From contig JBASDX010000003.1 of NCBI GenBank assembly GCA_049652385.1, positions 62,001 to 126,000 on the forward strand: DNA of 64,000 nucleotides. The letters run 5' to 3'. The translations under genes were made by a program, and so were the position numbers. Below, piece after piece: positions 33,937 through 41,348 of this stretch (within the stretch, counting starts at the first letter, position 1; each line of letters opens with the position of its first letter). The notes under the pieces are model-generated. The model had not been told where the DNA came from, made no database searches, and was given only the letters and a program-made list of their open reading frames with translations. The DNA comes from DMER64 sp049652385 (lineage in GTDB: Bacteria; Bacteroidota; Bacteroidia; Bacteroidales; UBA932).

Positions 33937-35395
33937 GCCTCTGACCCCTTCTGAAGGACATACCACCATTTGTGCTCCGGCTACGCCGCAAGCCGTGGGA
34001 GCCCTGGCCGTAATCCGCCTGAGCGGGCCGCAAGCCATCGAAATAGCTTCCAAAGTGTTTCACTCGTCTGCCTGCCCGGACCTCACACAAAGTCCCGGTT
34101 ACAAGATCTGGTACGGCACGGTGACCGGTCCAGATGGAAACCATCTGGACGATGTGCTGATTAGTGTTTTCAAGGCTCCGCTCTCCTATACGGGAGAAGA
34201 CAGTGTGGAATTCTCCTGCCACGGGTCTTTGTACATCCGGGAGGCGCTGCTGCAAACGCTTGTGCAACAAGGGGCTGTACTGGCCGGTCCCGGAGAATTC
34301 ACGCAACGGGCCTTCATGAACGGCAAGATGGATCTGACACAAGCCGAGGCCGTGGCCGACTTGATTGCCTCGGAAAACCGTACGACGCACAAACTGGCGC
34401 TGGACCAGATGCGCGGCGCTTTCTCCAGGGAGCTGGCTGACTTACGGGAGCAATTGCTGGAACTGGCTGTGCTTATGGAATTGGAGCTGGATTTTGCAGA
34501 GGAAGATGTGGAATTTGCCGATAGGCAAACCTTGCGCGCTATCTTGGACCGCCTGCTGACCCATATCAACGACCTGTGCGATTCATTCCACATGGGCAAC
34601 GCCTTAAAAAAAGGCGTTCCTGTGGCTATTGCCGGCGTGGTGAATGCCGGCAAATCCACCCTGCTGAATGCCCTGCTGGGAGAAGATAAAGCGTTGGTGA
34701 CACCCATAGCCGGTACCACGCGTGATACCATAGAAGACATTGTAGTATTGGACGGCATCCCTTTCCGGTTTATAGATACGGCCGGCGTGCGTCATATAGC
34801 AGATGCCGCAATGCATTCTCAGGAATATATTGAGAAATTGGGCGTGGAACGCTCCCTGGAAACCATCCGTACGGCACCCGTACTGCTGCTGGTTATGGAC
34901 GCTACACGTCCGGAAACGTATGCAGAGAGCCTGCAGCTTCTAAAAGCATACGAAAAAGAACATATATTACTGATTATCAACAAAACAGACGTAATACATA
35001 ACAAAGACGTTACATTAAATAACTTAGAAAGCACAATAAGTAACATTCTCGTTACAATTGGGCTTAAATCACTGTTACCCAAAGTCTCCATGTTATCTGT
35101 ATCGGCTCGTGAGAAAACAGGTCTGGAAGCCGTTAAAAATGACCTGGTGCAACGCATCCGCCCTGTTTTGGAAGCCCATTCCACTACCCTGACCAACGTG
35201 CGGCATTACCAGGAACTGCATGCCGCCGGGCAAGCCCTGCAAAGGGTCCGGGAGGGTCTTGATACCTCTCTATCCAACGACCTGCTGGCTCCCGATCTCC
35301 GCCTGGCCCTGCACCACATCGGCAGCCTGGTTGGGGCCATCTCGTCCGACGACATCCTGGGCGCCATCTTCAGCCGCTTCTGTATTGGCAAATAA
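33929..35395 (+). CDS. mnmE: tRNA uridine-5-carboxymethylaminomethyl modification GTPase MnmE
   Basis: 488 residues. The N-terminal folate-binding domain (TICAPATPQAVGALAVIRLSG; YTGEDSVEFSCHGS) is followed by a helical domain and an inserted G domain: G1 AGVVNAGKST (235-244), G2 GTTRD, G3 DTAGV, G4 NKTD. The C-terminus RFCIGK has the catalytic Cys of the family. With MnmG it modifies the wobble uridine of several tRNAs. A patch after G4 (about 34940-35090) is unusually AT-rich: 17 of 60 bases are G or C in 34981-35040, against 37 of 60 in 35221-35280. The reading frame stays open and the domain is complete. Confidence 0.95.
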   Translation: MNKPLTPSEGHTTICAPATPQAVGALAVIRLSGPQAIEIASKVFHSSACPDLTQSPGYKIWYGTVTGPDGNHLDDVLISVFKAPLSYTGEDSVEFSCHGSLYIREALLQTLVQQGAVLAGPGEFTQRAFMNGKMDLTQAEAVADLIASENRTTHKLALDQMRGAFSRELADLREQLLELAVLMELELDFAEEDVEFADRQTLRAILDRLLTHINDLCDSFHMGNALKKGVPVAIAGVVNAGKSTLLNALLGEDKALVTPIAGTTRDTIEDIVVLDGIPFRFIDTAGVRHIADAAMHSQEYIEKLGVERSLETIRTAPVLLLVMDATRPETYAESLQLLKAYEKEHILLIINKTDVIHNKDVTLNNLESTISNILVTIGLKSLLPKVSMLSVSAREKTGLEAVKNDLVQRIRPVLEAHSTTLTNVRHYQELHAAGQALQRVREGLDTSLSNDLLAPDLRLALHHIGSLVGAISSDDILGAIFSRFCIGK

Positions 35396-35428
35396 CCCTT
35401 TTGGGCTCCGGATGGTGTACCGTTTGAC

Positions 35429-35458
35429 GCACCGTAGCGCACCGTGGCGCACCGGATC
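35429..35458 (+). repeat. Three tandem 10-base GC-rich units after mnmE
   Basis: CGCACCGTAG, CGCACCGTGG and CGCACCGGAT follow each other without gaps at 35429, 35439 and 35449. They lie between the convergent mnmE and alkD-like genes; the last unit runs into the palindrome at 35451-35467. Confidence 0.7.
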
Positions 35459-35467
35459 AGATCCGGT
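35451..35467. repeat. 17-base perfect palindrome between convergent genes
   Basis: ACCGGATC-A-GATCCGGT is an 8-base inverted repeat around one base. It overlaps the stop codon of the minus-strand repair gene. No T-run follows on either strand, so a classical terminator is not supported; it could be a protein site or a hairpin limiting read-through. Confidence 0.6.
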
Positions 35468-36164
35468 CTAAATACGCACGTCGTTTGGGTTCATCCATAC
35501 GTTCTATGGCATAGCGTAAAGTCGTTCTGGGCAGTTGGTCGTAATGGGTTTGCAGAAATTGTTCTATGGTTGCCGGGTCTTTTTTCCAGCCTTCGCGCAA
35601 CATCCAGCCTATGGCTTTGTGGATGAGATCTTCTTTATCTGCCAAAAGCATACGGGCAATGCGCAAGGTGTGATCCAGTTGTCCCTTGCTTATAAAATAC
35701 CAGGTAGCTACGATGGCTATTCTGCGCTCCCACAAGCTGTCAGAGCACGCTAACGAATCCAGGAGGTCACTTTCTGCCAACCCGTCAGCCATGGCTCTGC
35801 CGAGCAAATCCCTGCAGGTCAAATCTACCAGGTCCCAGTTGTTCACATAAGGTAAATGCTCCAGGTAGAACGACAAAATCTGCCGCCTCTCCCCTGTGGT
35901 TGCTTTCTTGTTTTTGTTTTCCAGAATAAAGAGCGCCGCGCTCCGCTCTTCATGGACAGGGGAGGTTATCAATAGTTTGAGCTCAGAGAAAGGCAAAGCC
36001 TTATACTGTTTTGCCACAGCACGAAGCTGTGGAACGGTTACCCCAATAAACACATCGCCTTCTCCGTATTGGCCCGGTCCCGTTTTGAAGTAACGTTGCA
36101 ACTGCTGCTGCTTATCTGCAGAAGCCAAGCCGGTTAATGCCTCTTGAACAGCTGTTGCCGTCAT
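35457..36164 (-). CDS. AlkD-like DNA alkylation repair protein
   Basis: 235 residues, all-helical HEAT-like repeat protein. The motif YVNNWDLVDLTCRDLLG carries the Trp and Asp used by AlkD-type glycosylases, and SLWERRIAIVATWYFI carries the conserved Arg. The later helix KAIGWMLREGWKKDP is also typical. These proteins excise bulky or cationic alkylated bases without base flipping. The start overlaps the stop of the upstream lipoprotein gene (ATGA). The pairing with a glycosidase-like lipoprotein is unusual. Confidence 0.88.
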   Translation of the reverse strand: MTATAVQEALTGLASADKQQQLQRYFKTGPGQYGEGDVFIGVTVPQLRAVAKQYKALPFSELKLLITSPVHEERSAALFILENKNKKATTGERRQILSFYLEHLPYVNNWDLVDLTCRDLLGRAMADGLAESDLLDSLACSDSLWERRIAIVATWYFISKGQLDHTLRIARMLLADKEDLIHKAIGWMLREGWKKDPATIEQFLQTHYDQLPRTTLRYAIERMDEPKRRAYLDRI

Positions 36165-37285
36165 CTTGCTCCTGTTTCTTTAAAAGTTTGTATGGCACCT
36201 TGTAAAGCTTTCCAATACTCGTAATCCCTGTCTATGACATCTATGGAGAAGAAGGCTATGCCTTGAGAACCGCCGGTGCGGGCGTAGAGCATAAATTCCA
36301 GGATACGGTCTTTGGGCACATGTCCTACAAACAAACCGGAACACAACACACCCGGGTTGTTTTTTTCTTTCAATTCAATCACACCTTCTTTTGTTGCTGT
36401 AAGTACATGATAATCTTCCCAATTGTAAAATTTATGATAAATCATGGGGAAGAAATAATCCACGTTCTGAAAATCGCTCCAAGACTGGCGTACCAATTTG
36501 CGCGATTCTTCCGGCGTCGCAAAGACTGCTACGGAAGCCGTTTTTTTGTATTTCTTGATCTCGGCACAGAGTTCACCGGCCACCTTTGACAAGGCGTCCC
36601 ACCGATATTGCATCCATTGCTCATTGGCCGTTGGGTCTTGCAGATCCAAAGGATCCACTCCGGTAAGGGCTTTGAAGTTTTCCCGGCATGTGGAACAATA
36701 ACAAAAATCCCATTGAGGATACACGCGGTCTTGTACTACGTTGCGGGATTCATGCAAGCCGTATGGAAGGATGGCGTCCGGATAACGGATAAAATCCAAA
36801 TGAATGCCTGCCAATCCTTTGATTTTGGCCAGTTCCGCTATCCGGCCTTTTAAGTATTGGGTGGTTTCCGGTTTTGACGGGCACAACCAGCGGTAATGTT
36901 CACGATCGTACAGGTTGATATCCAGACAGGATTCTCCCAGGGCGTTTACCTGGTACCAGTCGGGATGGGCCGCACGTAACGCATGTTCCGTTCTGTTTAG
37001 GGTCCAGATCCAGGCGTGCAGTTCTATGCCGTATTTTTGAGCAAACGGTAATGCATTCTGTATGATTTGAATGGCTGCAGAATCGGATGCTTCCGGGTAA
37101 CCGCCATGGCATTCCAGCAAAACAGCGTCAATGCCTGCCCGGGCCGCCTTTTCAAAATAATAGTCCCATTGGCCTTCGGTAATAGTGGTTTTACCTACCA
37201 TCCATGCCCAAATTTTTGCAGGTTTTTTCTGAGGAGAAGTACAGGATAACGCAAACATAGACAGTATAATCAATAGCTTTTTCAT
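36161..37285 (-). CDS. Glycosyl hydrolase-like 10 (GHL10/DUF187-type) lipoprotein
   Basis: 374 residues. The signal peptide ends FALSC (Cys about 15). A TIM-barrel-like domain follows: KIWAWMVG, AGIDAVLLECHGG, GIELHAWIWTLNR, WLCPSKPETTQYLKGRI and IKGLAGIHLDFIRYPD, the last with the Asp expected at the active-site position of the GHL10 family, then YFFPMIYHKFY. A CxxC-type pair (CYCSTC) is present. It is probably a periplasmic or surface glycan-cleaving enzyme of unknown substrate. The ATG at 37285 gives the lipoprotein signal; an upstream TTG was rejected. A TATTTTTG box (37314-37307) lies 21 bases before the ATG. Confidence 0.82.
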   Translation of the reverse strand: MKKLLIILSMFALSCTSPQKKPAKIWAWMVGKTTITEGQWDYYFEKAARAGIDAVLLECHGGYPEASDSAAIQIIQNALPFAQKYGIELHAWIWTLNRTEHALRAAHPDWYQVNALGESCLDINLYDREHYRWLCPSKPETTQYLKGRIAELAKIKGLAGIHLDFIRYPDAILPYGLHESRNVVQDRVYPQWDFCYCSTCRENFKALTGVDPLDLQDPTANEQWMQYRWDALSKVAGELCAEIKKYKKTASVAVFATPEESRKLVRQSWSDFQNVDYFFPMIYHKFYNWEDYHVLTATKEGVIELKEKNNPGVLCSGLFVGHVPKDRILEFMLYARTGGSQGIAFFSIDVIDRDYEYWKALQGAIQTFKETGAR

Positions 37286-37342
37286 GTTTTTTAATGAATA
37301 TTTATTCAAAAATACTAACTTTCACTCATCAAACCATAGGCT

Positions 37343-38035
37343 ATGAAAAATTCACAAAGACTCGTATTGGGACTGGCTGCAACAGGGTTGATATTCTGTA
37401 TTGCCGTCCTTGCTACCCGTGTAATCCCGTTGCATATAGACTTTTTCCCTGAAAGTTTTATCACACATTCCGTTATGCTGCTTTTATCTTTGCTGGTAAT
37501 TGCCGCTTTTAAAAAGAATCTGGGCTTTGCCGTATCTATGCCGTACCCTCCATCGTGCGGAAAACCCATACTGTTTGGCTTGTTGACTACGGTAGTTGTA
37601 AATGTGGTGTTGGCCCTGGCTATCCAAGTGGGAGGTATAGCCCCTGAAGCACATCCCGCGCTGGCTAAAAACACGTTCCTGCAAACGTTTTTATTCATTT
37701 TCATATATGCAAGCCTTGCCGAGGAGTTGCTCGTACGGGGGTTCCTGCAAAATTTACTGGCACCTCTGCGTTCCGTTAATATTCAGGTTTTTAAACGCAC
37801 CTTAAGTTTGCCGGTCATTATAAGTGCAGTGGTATTCGGTTTGTTGCACCTGATATTGTTGACTTCCGAAGTCAGCGGATTTTTTGTTTTCCGCATTGTG
37901 GTTTTTACAACCGTACTGGGATTGGTGGCCGGTTATTACCAGGAAAAGTATAACAATTTTGCCTACGCCGTCCTGGTACATATGGCAGGGAACCTGCCCG
38001 GTCTGCTCTTTATGCTTGTTGGGGCCGGTCAATAA
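37343..38035 (+). CDS. CPBP family intramembrane metalloprotease (Abi/Rce1-like)
   Basis: 230 residues with about six membrane segments. The four motifs are present: the EE pair with Arg in AEELLVRGFLQ, then VFGLLHL (His) and VHMAGN (His/Asn). CPBP proteins are glutamic-acid/histidine membrane proteases, and some act on prenylated proteins or in self-immunity. No bacteriocin or peptide gene is seen next to it. It is followed 8 bases later by a HAD phosphatase gene. Confidence 0.9.
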   Translation: MKNSQRLVLGLAATGLIFCIAVLATRVIPLHIDFFPESFITHSVMLLLSLLVIAAFKKNLGFAVSMPYPPSCGKPILFGLLTTVVVNVVLALAIQVGGIAPEAHPALAKNTFLQTFLFIFIYASLAEELLVRGFLQNLLAPLRSVNIQVFKRTLSLPVIISAVVFGLLHLILLTSEVSGFFVFRIVVFTTVLGLVAGYYQEKYNNFAYAVLVHMAGNLPGLLFMLVGAGQ

Positions 38036-38043
38036 GAAAGTCT

Positions 38044-38700
38044 ATGCTTCTTTTTGATTTTGACGGTACACTGGCCCAAAGTTTAGAACTGGTATATACT
38101 ATTTACAACCGTATTGCCCCTGAATACAACTTATTGCAAATGGATGAAGAGGGACGAAGGGTTTTGGCAGCAGGAAAACCGCAGGATGTAATGAAACAAT
38201 ACCATATTTCGCCACAAAAACTGGCTCTGCTTGTTTTGCGCATAAGAAAGGAAATGCGAAATTCCATTGGCAAACTGCAACCCGTAGATGGGATGGAAAA
38301 AGCGTTGTCCGTTCTGCAAAAACAAGGATATCCCATGGGTATAGTCACCTCCAATGACAGAGACAATGTATTGCTTTTCCTAAAGAACAACAACCTGGAT
38401 ACATACTTTCAATGCATCTATACAGGGCGCAGCTTGTTTGGAAAAGATAAAATATTTAAACGTCTGTTCCGTCAGCACGGCATGTCAGCTAAAGACGCAA
38501 TCTACATAGGAGACGAAACGAGAGATGTAGAGGCGTGTAAGAAAACGGGAATCCCTGTAATTGCCGTGACCTGGGGGATGAACAACAAAACTGTCTTGGC
38601 TGCCCTGCAGCCGGAAGGCCTTGCAGACAGCCCTGATGCATTGCCGGAGCTGGTATCAGCTGTTGGCAATATGCGGATACAAGGTACGGTATCTATGTAA
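38044..38700 (+). CDS. HAD-family phosphatase (Gph/PGP-like)
   Basis: 218 residues. Motif I DFDGTLAQS starts at residue 5, directly at the N-terminus. An alpha-helical cap follows (about 15-75), then motif II VTSND, motif III Lys in FGKDKIFKRL, and motif IV YIGDETRDVEACKKTG. This is the phosphoglycolate-phosphatase-like branch; the substrate cannot be assigned. The last 45 bases overlap the 3' end of the convergent ppa gene. Confidence 0.87.
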   Translation: MLLFDFDGTLAQSLELVYTIYNRIAPEYNLLQMDEEGRRVLAAGKPQDVMKQYHISPQKLALLVLRIRKEMRNSIGKLQPVDGMEKALSVLQKQGYPMGIVTSNDRDNVLLFLKNNNLDTYFQCIYTGRSLFGKDKIFKRLFRQHGMSAKDAIYIGDETRDVEACKKTGIPVIAVTWGMNNKTVLAALQPEGLADSPDALPELVSAVGNMRIQGTVSM

Positions 38701-39204
38701 CGCATCCTGCAGGGTTTCTCTCGCCTGTGTTCTGCCTGTAAAATGTTCGACTTTTACGGATTTTTGTTCCAGACGTTTGTACTCCTGGAAAAACTGCTTG
38801 AGTTCCGAATCAAAGATGGGTGGCAAATCTTTGATTTCTTCAATGTGGCTCACACTCTTATCGTAGCAGGCTACTGCAATGAGTTTGTCGTCCGGCTTGC
38901 CTTGGTCAATCATCTCCATCATACCGATAATCTTCACCCTGACAATACAAAGAGGCTGAATGGCTATCTGCGATAACACCAAAACATCCAAGGGGTCGTC
39001 GTCCTTGGCGTACGTGCGCGGAATAAACCCGTAATTGGCCGGATAATACACGGCAGAATACAATACCCGGTCTAATTTTAACAGACCTGTTTCTTTGTCC
39101 AGTTCGTATTTGGCACGACTCCCGTTGCTGATTTCAATAAGTGCATTAACCTCACAATTATCAACATCAGGGTCTACACTGTGCCATGGATTATGTTGCA
39201 TCAT
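38656..39204 (-). CDS. ppa: Inorganic pyrophosphatase, family I
   Basis: 182 residues. The signature DDDPLDVLVL (metal-binding aspartates), YPANYGFIPRTY and YELDKETG are all present. The enzyme hydrolyses PPi to two phosphates. This is of interest beside a PPi-dependent phosphofructokinase elsewhere in the window, because both draw on the same pool. Tandem ATGs at 39204 and 39201 are equally likely starts. A TATTTTTG box ends four bases before the first ATG. The 3' end overlaps the HAD gene on the other strand by 45 bases. Confidence 0.95.
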   Translation of the reverse strand: MMQHNPWHSVDPDVDNCEVNALIEISNGSRAKYELDKETGLLKLDRVLYSAVYYPANYGFIPRTYAKDDDPLDVLVLSQIAIQPLCIVRVKIIGMMEMIDQGKPDDKLIAVACYDKSVSHIEEIKDLPPIFDSELKQFFQEYKRLEQKSVKVEHFTGRTQARETLQDALHRYRTLYPHIANS

Positions 39205-39208
39205 GGTG

Positions 39209-39216
39209 CAAAAATA
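39209..39216 (-). promoter_or_regulatory. -7 box of ppa, merged with the terminator T-run
   Basis: Minus-strand TATTTTTG at 39216-39209, then CACC, then ATG. The T-run that follows the upstream hairpin on this strand runs straight into the box. No -33 element is seen at 19-21 bases because the hairpin occupies that space. Confidence 0.4.
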
Positions 39217-39217
39217 A

Positions 39218-39247
39218 AAAAAACCTGCTCACCGGAGCAGGTTTTTT
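39218..39247 (-). terminator. Rho-independent terminator after the cold-shock gene
   Basis: Stem CCTGCTC/GAGCAGG with loop ACCG (plus-strand reading), extended by six A-T pairs, starts 25 bases after the cold-shock stop and is followed on the minus strand by a T-run. The flanking A- and T-runs make it potentially bidirectional. It is the only strong intrinsic terminator I could find in the window. Confidence 0.85.
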
Positions 39248-39271
39248 CAAAGATTTAAGTATATTGTAGGA

Positions 39272-39463
39272 TTAACGACGTTTAACGTGTACTGCGTTCA
39301 ATCCTTTTCTTCCTTCCTGTAAGTCGAAAACTACTTCATCGCCATCTCTGATATTGTCTATCAGACCTGATGAATGTACAAAATACTCTTTGGACGTAGC
39401 GGTGTCCTTTATGAAGCCAAAACCTTTGACTTCATCAAAAAATTTAACGATTCCGTTATTCAT
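39272..39463 (-). CDS. Cold-shock domain protein (CspA family)
   Basis: 63 residues, one OB-fold cold-shock domain. RNP1 reads GFGFIK and RNP2 YFVHSSG; NNGIVKFFDEVKG opens the fold and NAVHVKRR closes it. It is an RNA chaperone that binds single-stranded RNA or DNA. It lies 44 bases after the beta-barrel gene on the same strand, with its own TACCTTTG box (39497-39490) giving a predicted 5' leader of about 20 bases, much shorter than the regulated leader of E. coli cspA. Confidence 0.95.
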   Translation of the reverse strand: MNNGIVKFFDEVKGFGFIKDTATSKEYFVHSSGLIDNIRDGDEVVFDLQEGRKGLNAVHVKRR

Positions 39464-39489
39464 TGAAAATTAATTAAAAAGATAATCGT

Positions 39490-39497
39490 CAAAGGTA
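39490..39497 (-). promoter_or_regulatory. -7 box of the cold-shock gene
   Basis: Minus-strand TACCTTTG matches TAnnTTTG and lies 26 bases before the ATG. No clear -33 element is visible. Confidence 0.4.
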
Positions 39498-39507
39498 GAA
39501 TAAAAAA

Positions 39508-40713
39508 TTAGAAAGAAAAGCGAATGCCGGCGTTTAGCTGAAAATTCAATGATTTTTCCTGCCAGAACGTACCTATGGGACTGCCGTTATCAAAAAAATA
39601 AGCTATTCCCGGTTCAGCAAAAAGACCCACGGTCTGTATTATATTATATTGGATGCCTATGGCGGCGTTAACAGACCATTGCAACGGAATGTCAGAGGCG
39701 TCAAAACGCAAGTCTGTAGGTTCAAAGGCTTTTGTATACGTAAAGGAAAAACATTTATCCACTGTGCCTCCTACAGATGTATAAGCCGTAACGTACCTGT
39801 TTCTGATAAAATCCCACCTGATTCTTAACGGCAATCCTACGTACCACAACACCTGATCCGAAACGTAAACCGGCACCGCTTGCGGACCGGAAACCGTATA
39901 CACTCCGGATAGAAGCCTGGAAGCTCTTATACCGCTTTCCACAGCCCATTTTTCTCCAAGGGATAGCGATGCATAAATACCAAAAGAAATGGGAAATTTG
40001 TGTTTATACTCATAGCTGTGAAAATCGGAAGCAATGAACACAGACTCTCCTCCATAACCGGCTGTATATGCTCTTTCCGTAGTGGCATAACTAAGGGCCT
40101 TCTCCCTGAGTACATAAAAATTTTCTTGTTTCACAGCCGTCATGCTGTTTTTATCTTGCAATGCCACAAGTCCCGAAGCCGATAGGGTTACGCGCTTTCT
40201 TTGCGTTTCTGGGCGAGGCCCGTCCTCCAAGAGAAATACGTCCTGATTACGCCGTGTTTCCTTATGTGCAACTGCGTTATGAATAGGGTCCCTGTCCATT
40301 GAAAAGCGTGTTGCTGCAACTGTGTCTGCTGCCTCGGCTTTTACCTCTTCAGACCTTTCTTGTTCATTTACGTCCTGCCTTTTTGTAAAAGGGATTTCTG
40401 CCAGAAGTGATTGGGGGGCGGTAACTACGGTAATGATTTGAGGAGCATGGCTTTGCAAAGTGAAATAAGGCGTCAGATGCCTGAATGCATGAGATTCATC
40501 TGTCAGTATAACCGTAAACAACCATACTGCTGCTGCCGCGGCCATTACTCCTGCGACGGTCCATATCCCGGCTTTTCTGCGGCGTGCAGCTCTTTGGTGG
40601 TTCAGGATTTTCTGCTCCATACGCTCCCATCCTTGCACCGGATCGTACAATACAGGCGCCTTTTCCATCCTGTTGCGAAGGAGTTGAATCCATTTATCTT
40701 TGTTTTCTTTCAT
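39508..40713 (-). CDS. Anti-sigma-like inner-membrane protein with C-terminal outer-membrane beta-barrel
   Basis: 401 residues. Residues 1-47 are cytoplasmic (ends RAARRRK, positive-inside), 49-70 form one transmembrane helix (GIWTVAGVMAAAAAVWLFTVIL), about 71-210 form a periplasmic linker of low complexity, and about 212-401 form a PorT/OmpA-like small beta-barrel with alternating strands that ends FQLNAGIRFSF, the terminal Phe of outer-membrane proteins. The start ATG lies inside the end of the ECF sigma gene (20-base overlap), so the two are translationally coupled. An anti-sigma role for the N-terminal part is inferred from position and topology; no FecR or RskA domain is recognisable. 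The ATG at 40713 is chosen over a codon seven positions upstream because it starts the conserved-looking MKENKDKWIQLL segment. Confidence 0.78.
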   Translation of the reverse strand: MKENKDKWIQLLRNRMEKAPVLYDPVQGWERMEQKILNHQRAARRRKAGIWTVAGVMAAAAAVWLFTVILTDESHAFRHLTPYFTLQSHAPQIITVVTAPQSLLAEIPFTKRQDVNEQERSEEVKAEAADTVAATRFSMDRDPIHNAVAHKETRRNQDVFLLEDGPRPETQRKRVTLSASGLVALQDKNSMTAVKQENFYVLREKALSYATTERAYTAGYGGESVFIASDFHSYEYKHKFPISFGIYASLSLGEKWAVESGIRASRLLSGVYTVSGPQAVPVYVSDQVLWYVGLPLRIRWDFIRNRYVTAYTSVGGTVDKCFSFTYTKAFEPTDLRFDASDIPLQWSVNAAIGIQYNIIQTVGLFAEPGIAYFFDNGSPIGTFWQEKSLNFQLNAGIRFSF

Positions 40714-41224
40714 AATCTCTGATTTGCCTGGCAAGGATTGTTTTGGCCCTGTGGTATTGAGACGAAGAAGATCTTTCTTTTATACCCAATTGCCGTGCTA
40801 TTTCTTTATGCGACAATCCTTCAAATACATACAAATTAAAAACCGTTCTGTATCCTACAGGTAATTCCGATATAAAGCGTAGCAATACTTCATGCGGTAT
40901 GTCGGCAACGGCTTGTTCCAATGCATCTGCATCTGGCAGAGACATCCTATCGGATGCCGCATACTCCATGGAAGCGCTTTCACGAAGGACATCCTTTTTT
41001 CTTAGGTGTTGTAAACACGTATTGACCATTACCTTGTCCATCCAAGCCCTGAGCGAACCTTCTCCCCTATCTGTGAACGTGTGGAGCGATTTAAAAATCT
41101 GTATAAAACCATCGTGCATCATATCCTCTGCTTCAACGTCATTTGAAGCATATCTACGACATATAAAAAACATCCGCCGGGCGTGCTTTTCGTAAATTTC
41201 TTTCCAAAGCTGTCTGTCTTTCAT
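40694..41224 (-). CDS. ECF (sigma-70 family) RNA polymerase sigma factor
   Basis: 176 residues. Region 2 is visible as FICRRYASNDVEAEDMMHDGFIQIFKSL, with the following LRAWMDKVMVNTCLQHLRKK. Region 4 contains LPVGYRTVFNLYVFEGLSHKEIA, the helix-turn-helix. It lacks regions 1 and 3, as ECF factors do. It is first in the unit sigma factor, membrane/barrel protein, cold-shock gene. The 124-base region upstream carries GCAGTA boxes in both orientations that could be its own target. Confidence 0.93.
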   Translation of the reverse strand: MKDRQLWKEIYEKHARRMFFICRRYASNDVEAEDMMHDGFIQIFKSLHTFTDRGEGSLRAWMDKVMVNTCLQHLRKKDVLRESASMEYAASDRMSLPDADALEQAVADIPHEVLLRFISELPVGYRTVFNLYVFEGLSHKEIARQLGIKERSSSSQYHRAKTILARQIRDYERKQR

Positions 41225-41264
41225 CCCGGATACTATTCACCTGATTAAATGCATGGAAATGCAA

Positions 41265-41318
41265 AATACTGCATTCCTTATAAAATTTCTAACGTGCATG
41301 CAGTAAAAACAATACTGC
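41265..41318. promoter_or_regulatory. GCAGTA box set between the ECF sigma gene and the NigD-like gene
   Basis: AATACTGC occurs at 41265-41272 and 41311-41318. The second forms an inverted repeat with GCAGTA at 41300-41305 (6-base arms, 7-base spacer). Directly after it, TATATTAG (41327-41334) is a -7-like box for the NigD gene. It is a candidate ECF or repressor site; no reference motif is known to me. Confidence 0.4.
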
Positions 41319-41348
41319 TGTAATTATATATTAGAAACAATCAAAGTT

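Noticed and set aside
33241..34053. Open frame of 270 codons antisense across the rlmD-mnmE junction
   Set aside because: Both sense genes are firm families; the GC-rich sequence makes antisense stops rare.
35451..35467. Palindrome as a rho-independent terminator of mnmE
   Set aside because: No T-run follows on either strand and the loop would be too small without opening the stem, so it is listed as a palindrome only.
37343..38035. CPBP protease as part of an abortive-infection or peptide-maturation system
   Set aside because: Neighbours are a HAD phosphatase and a lipoprotein; no toxin, radical-SAM or leader-peptide gene is visible.
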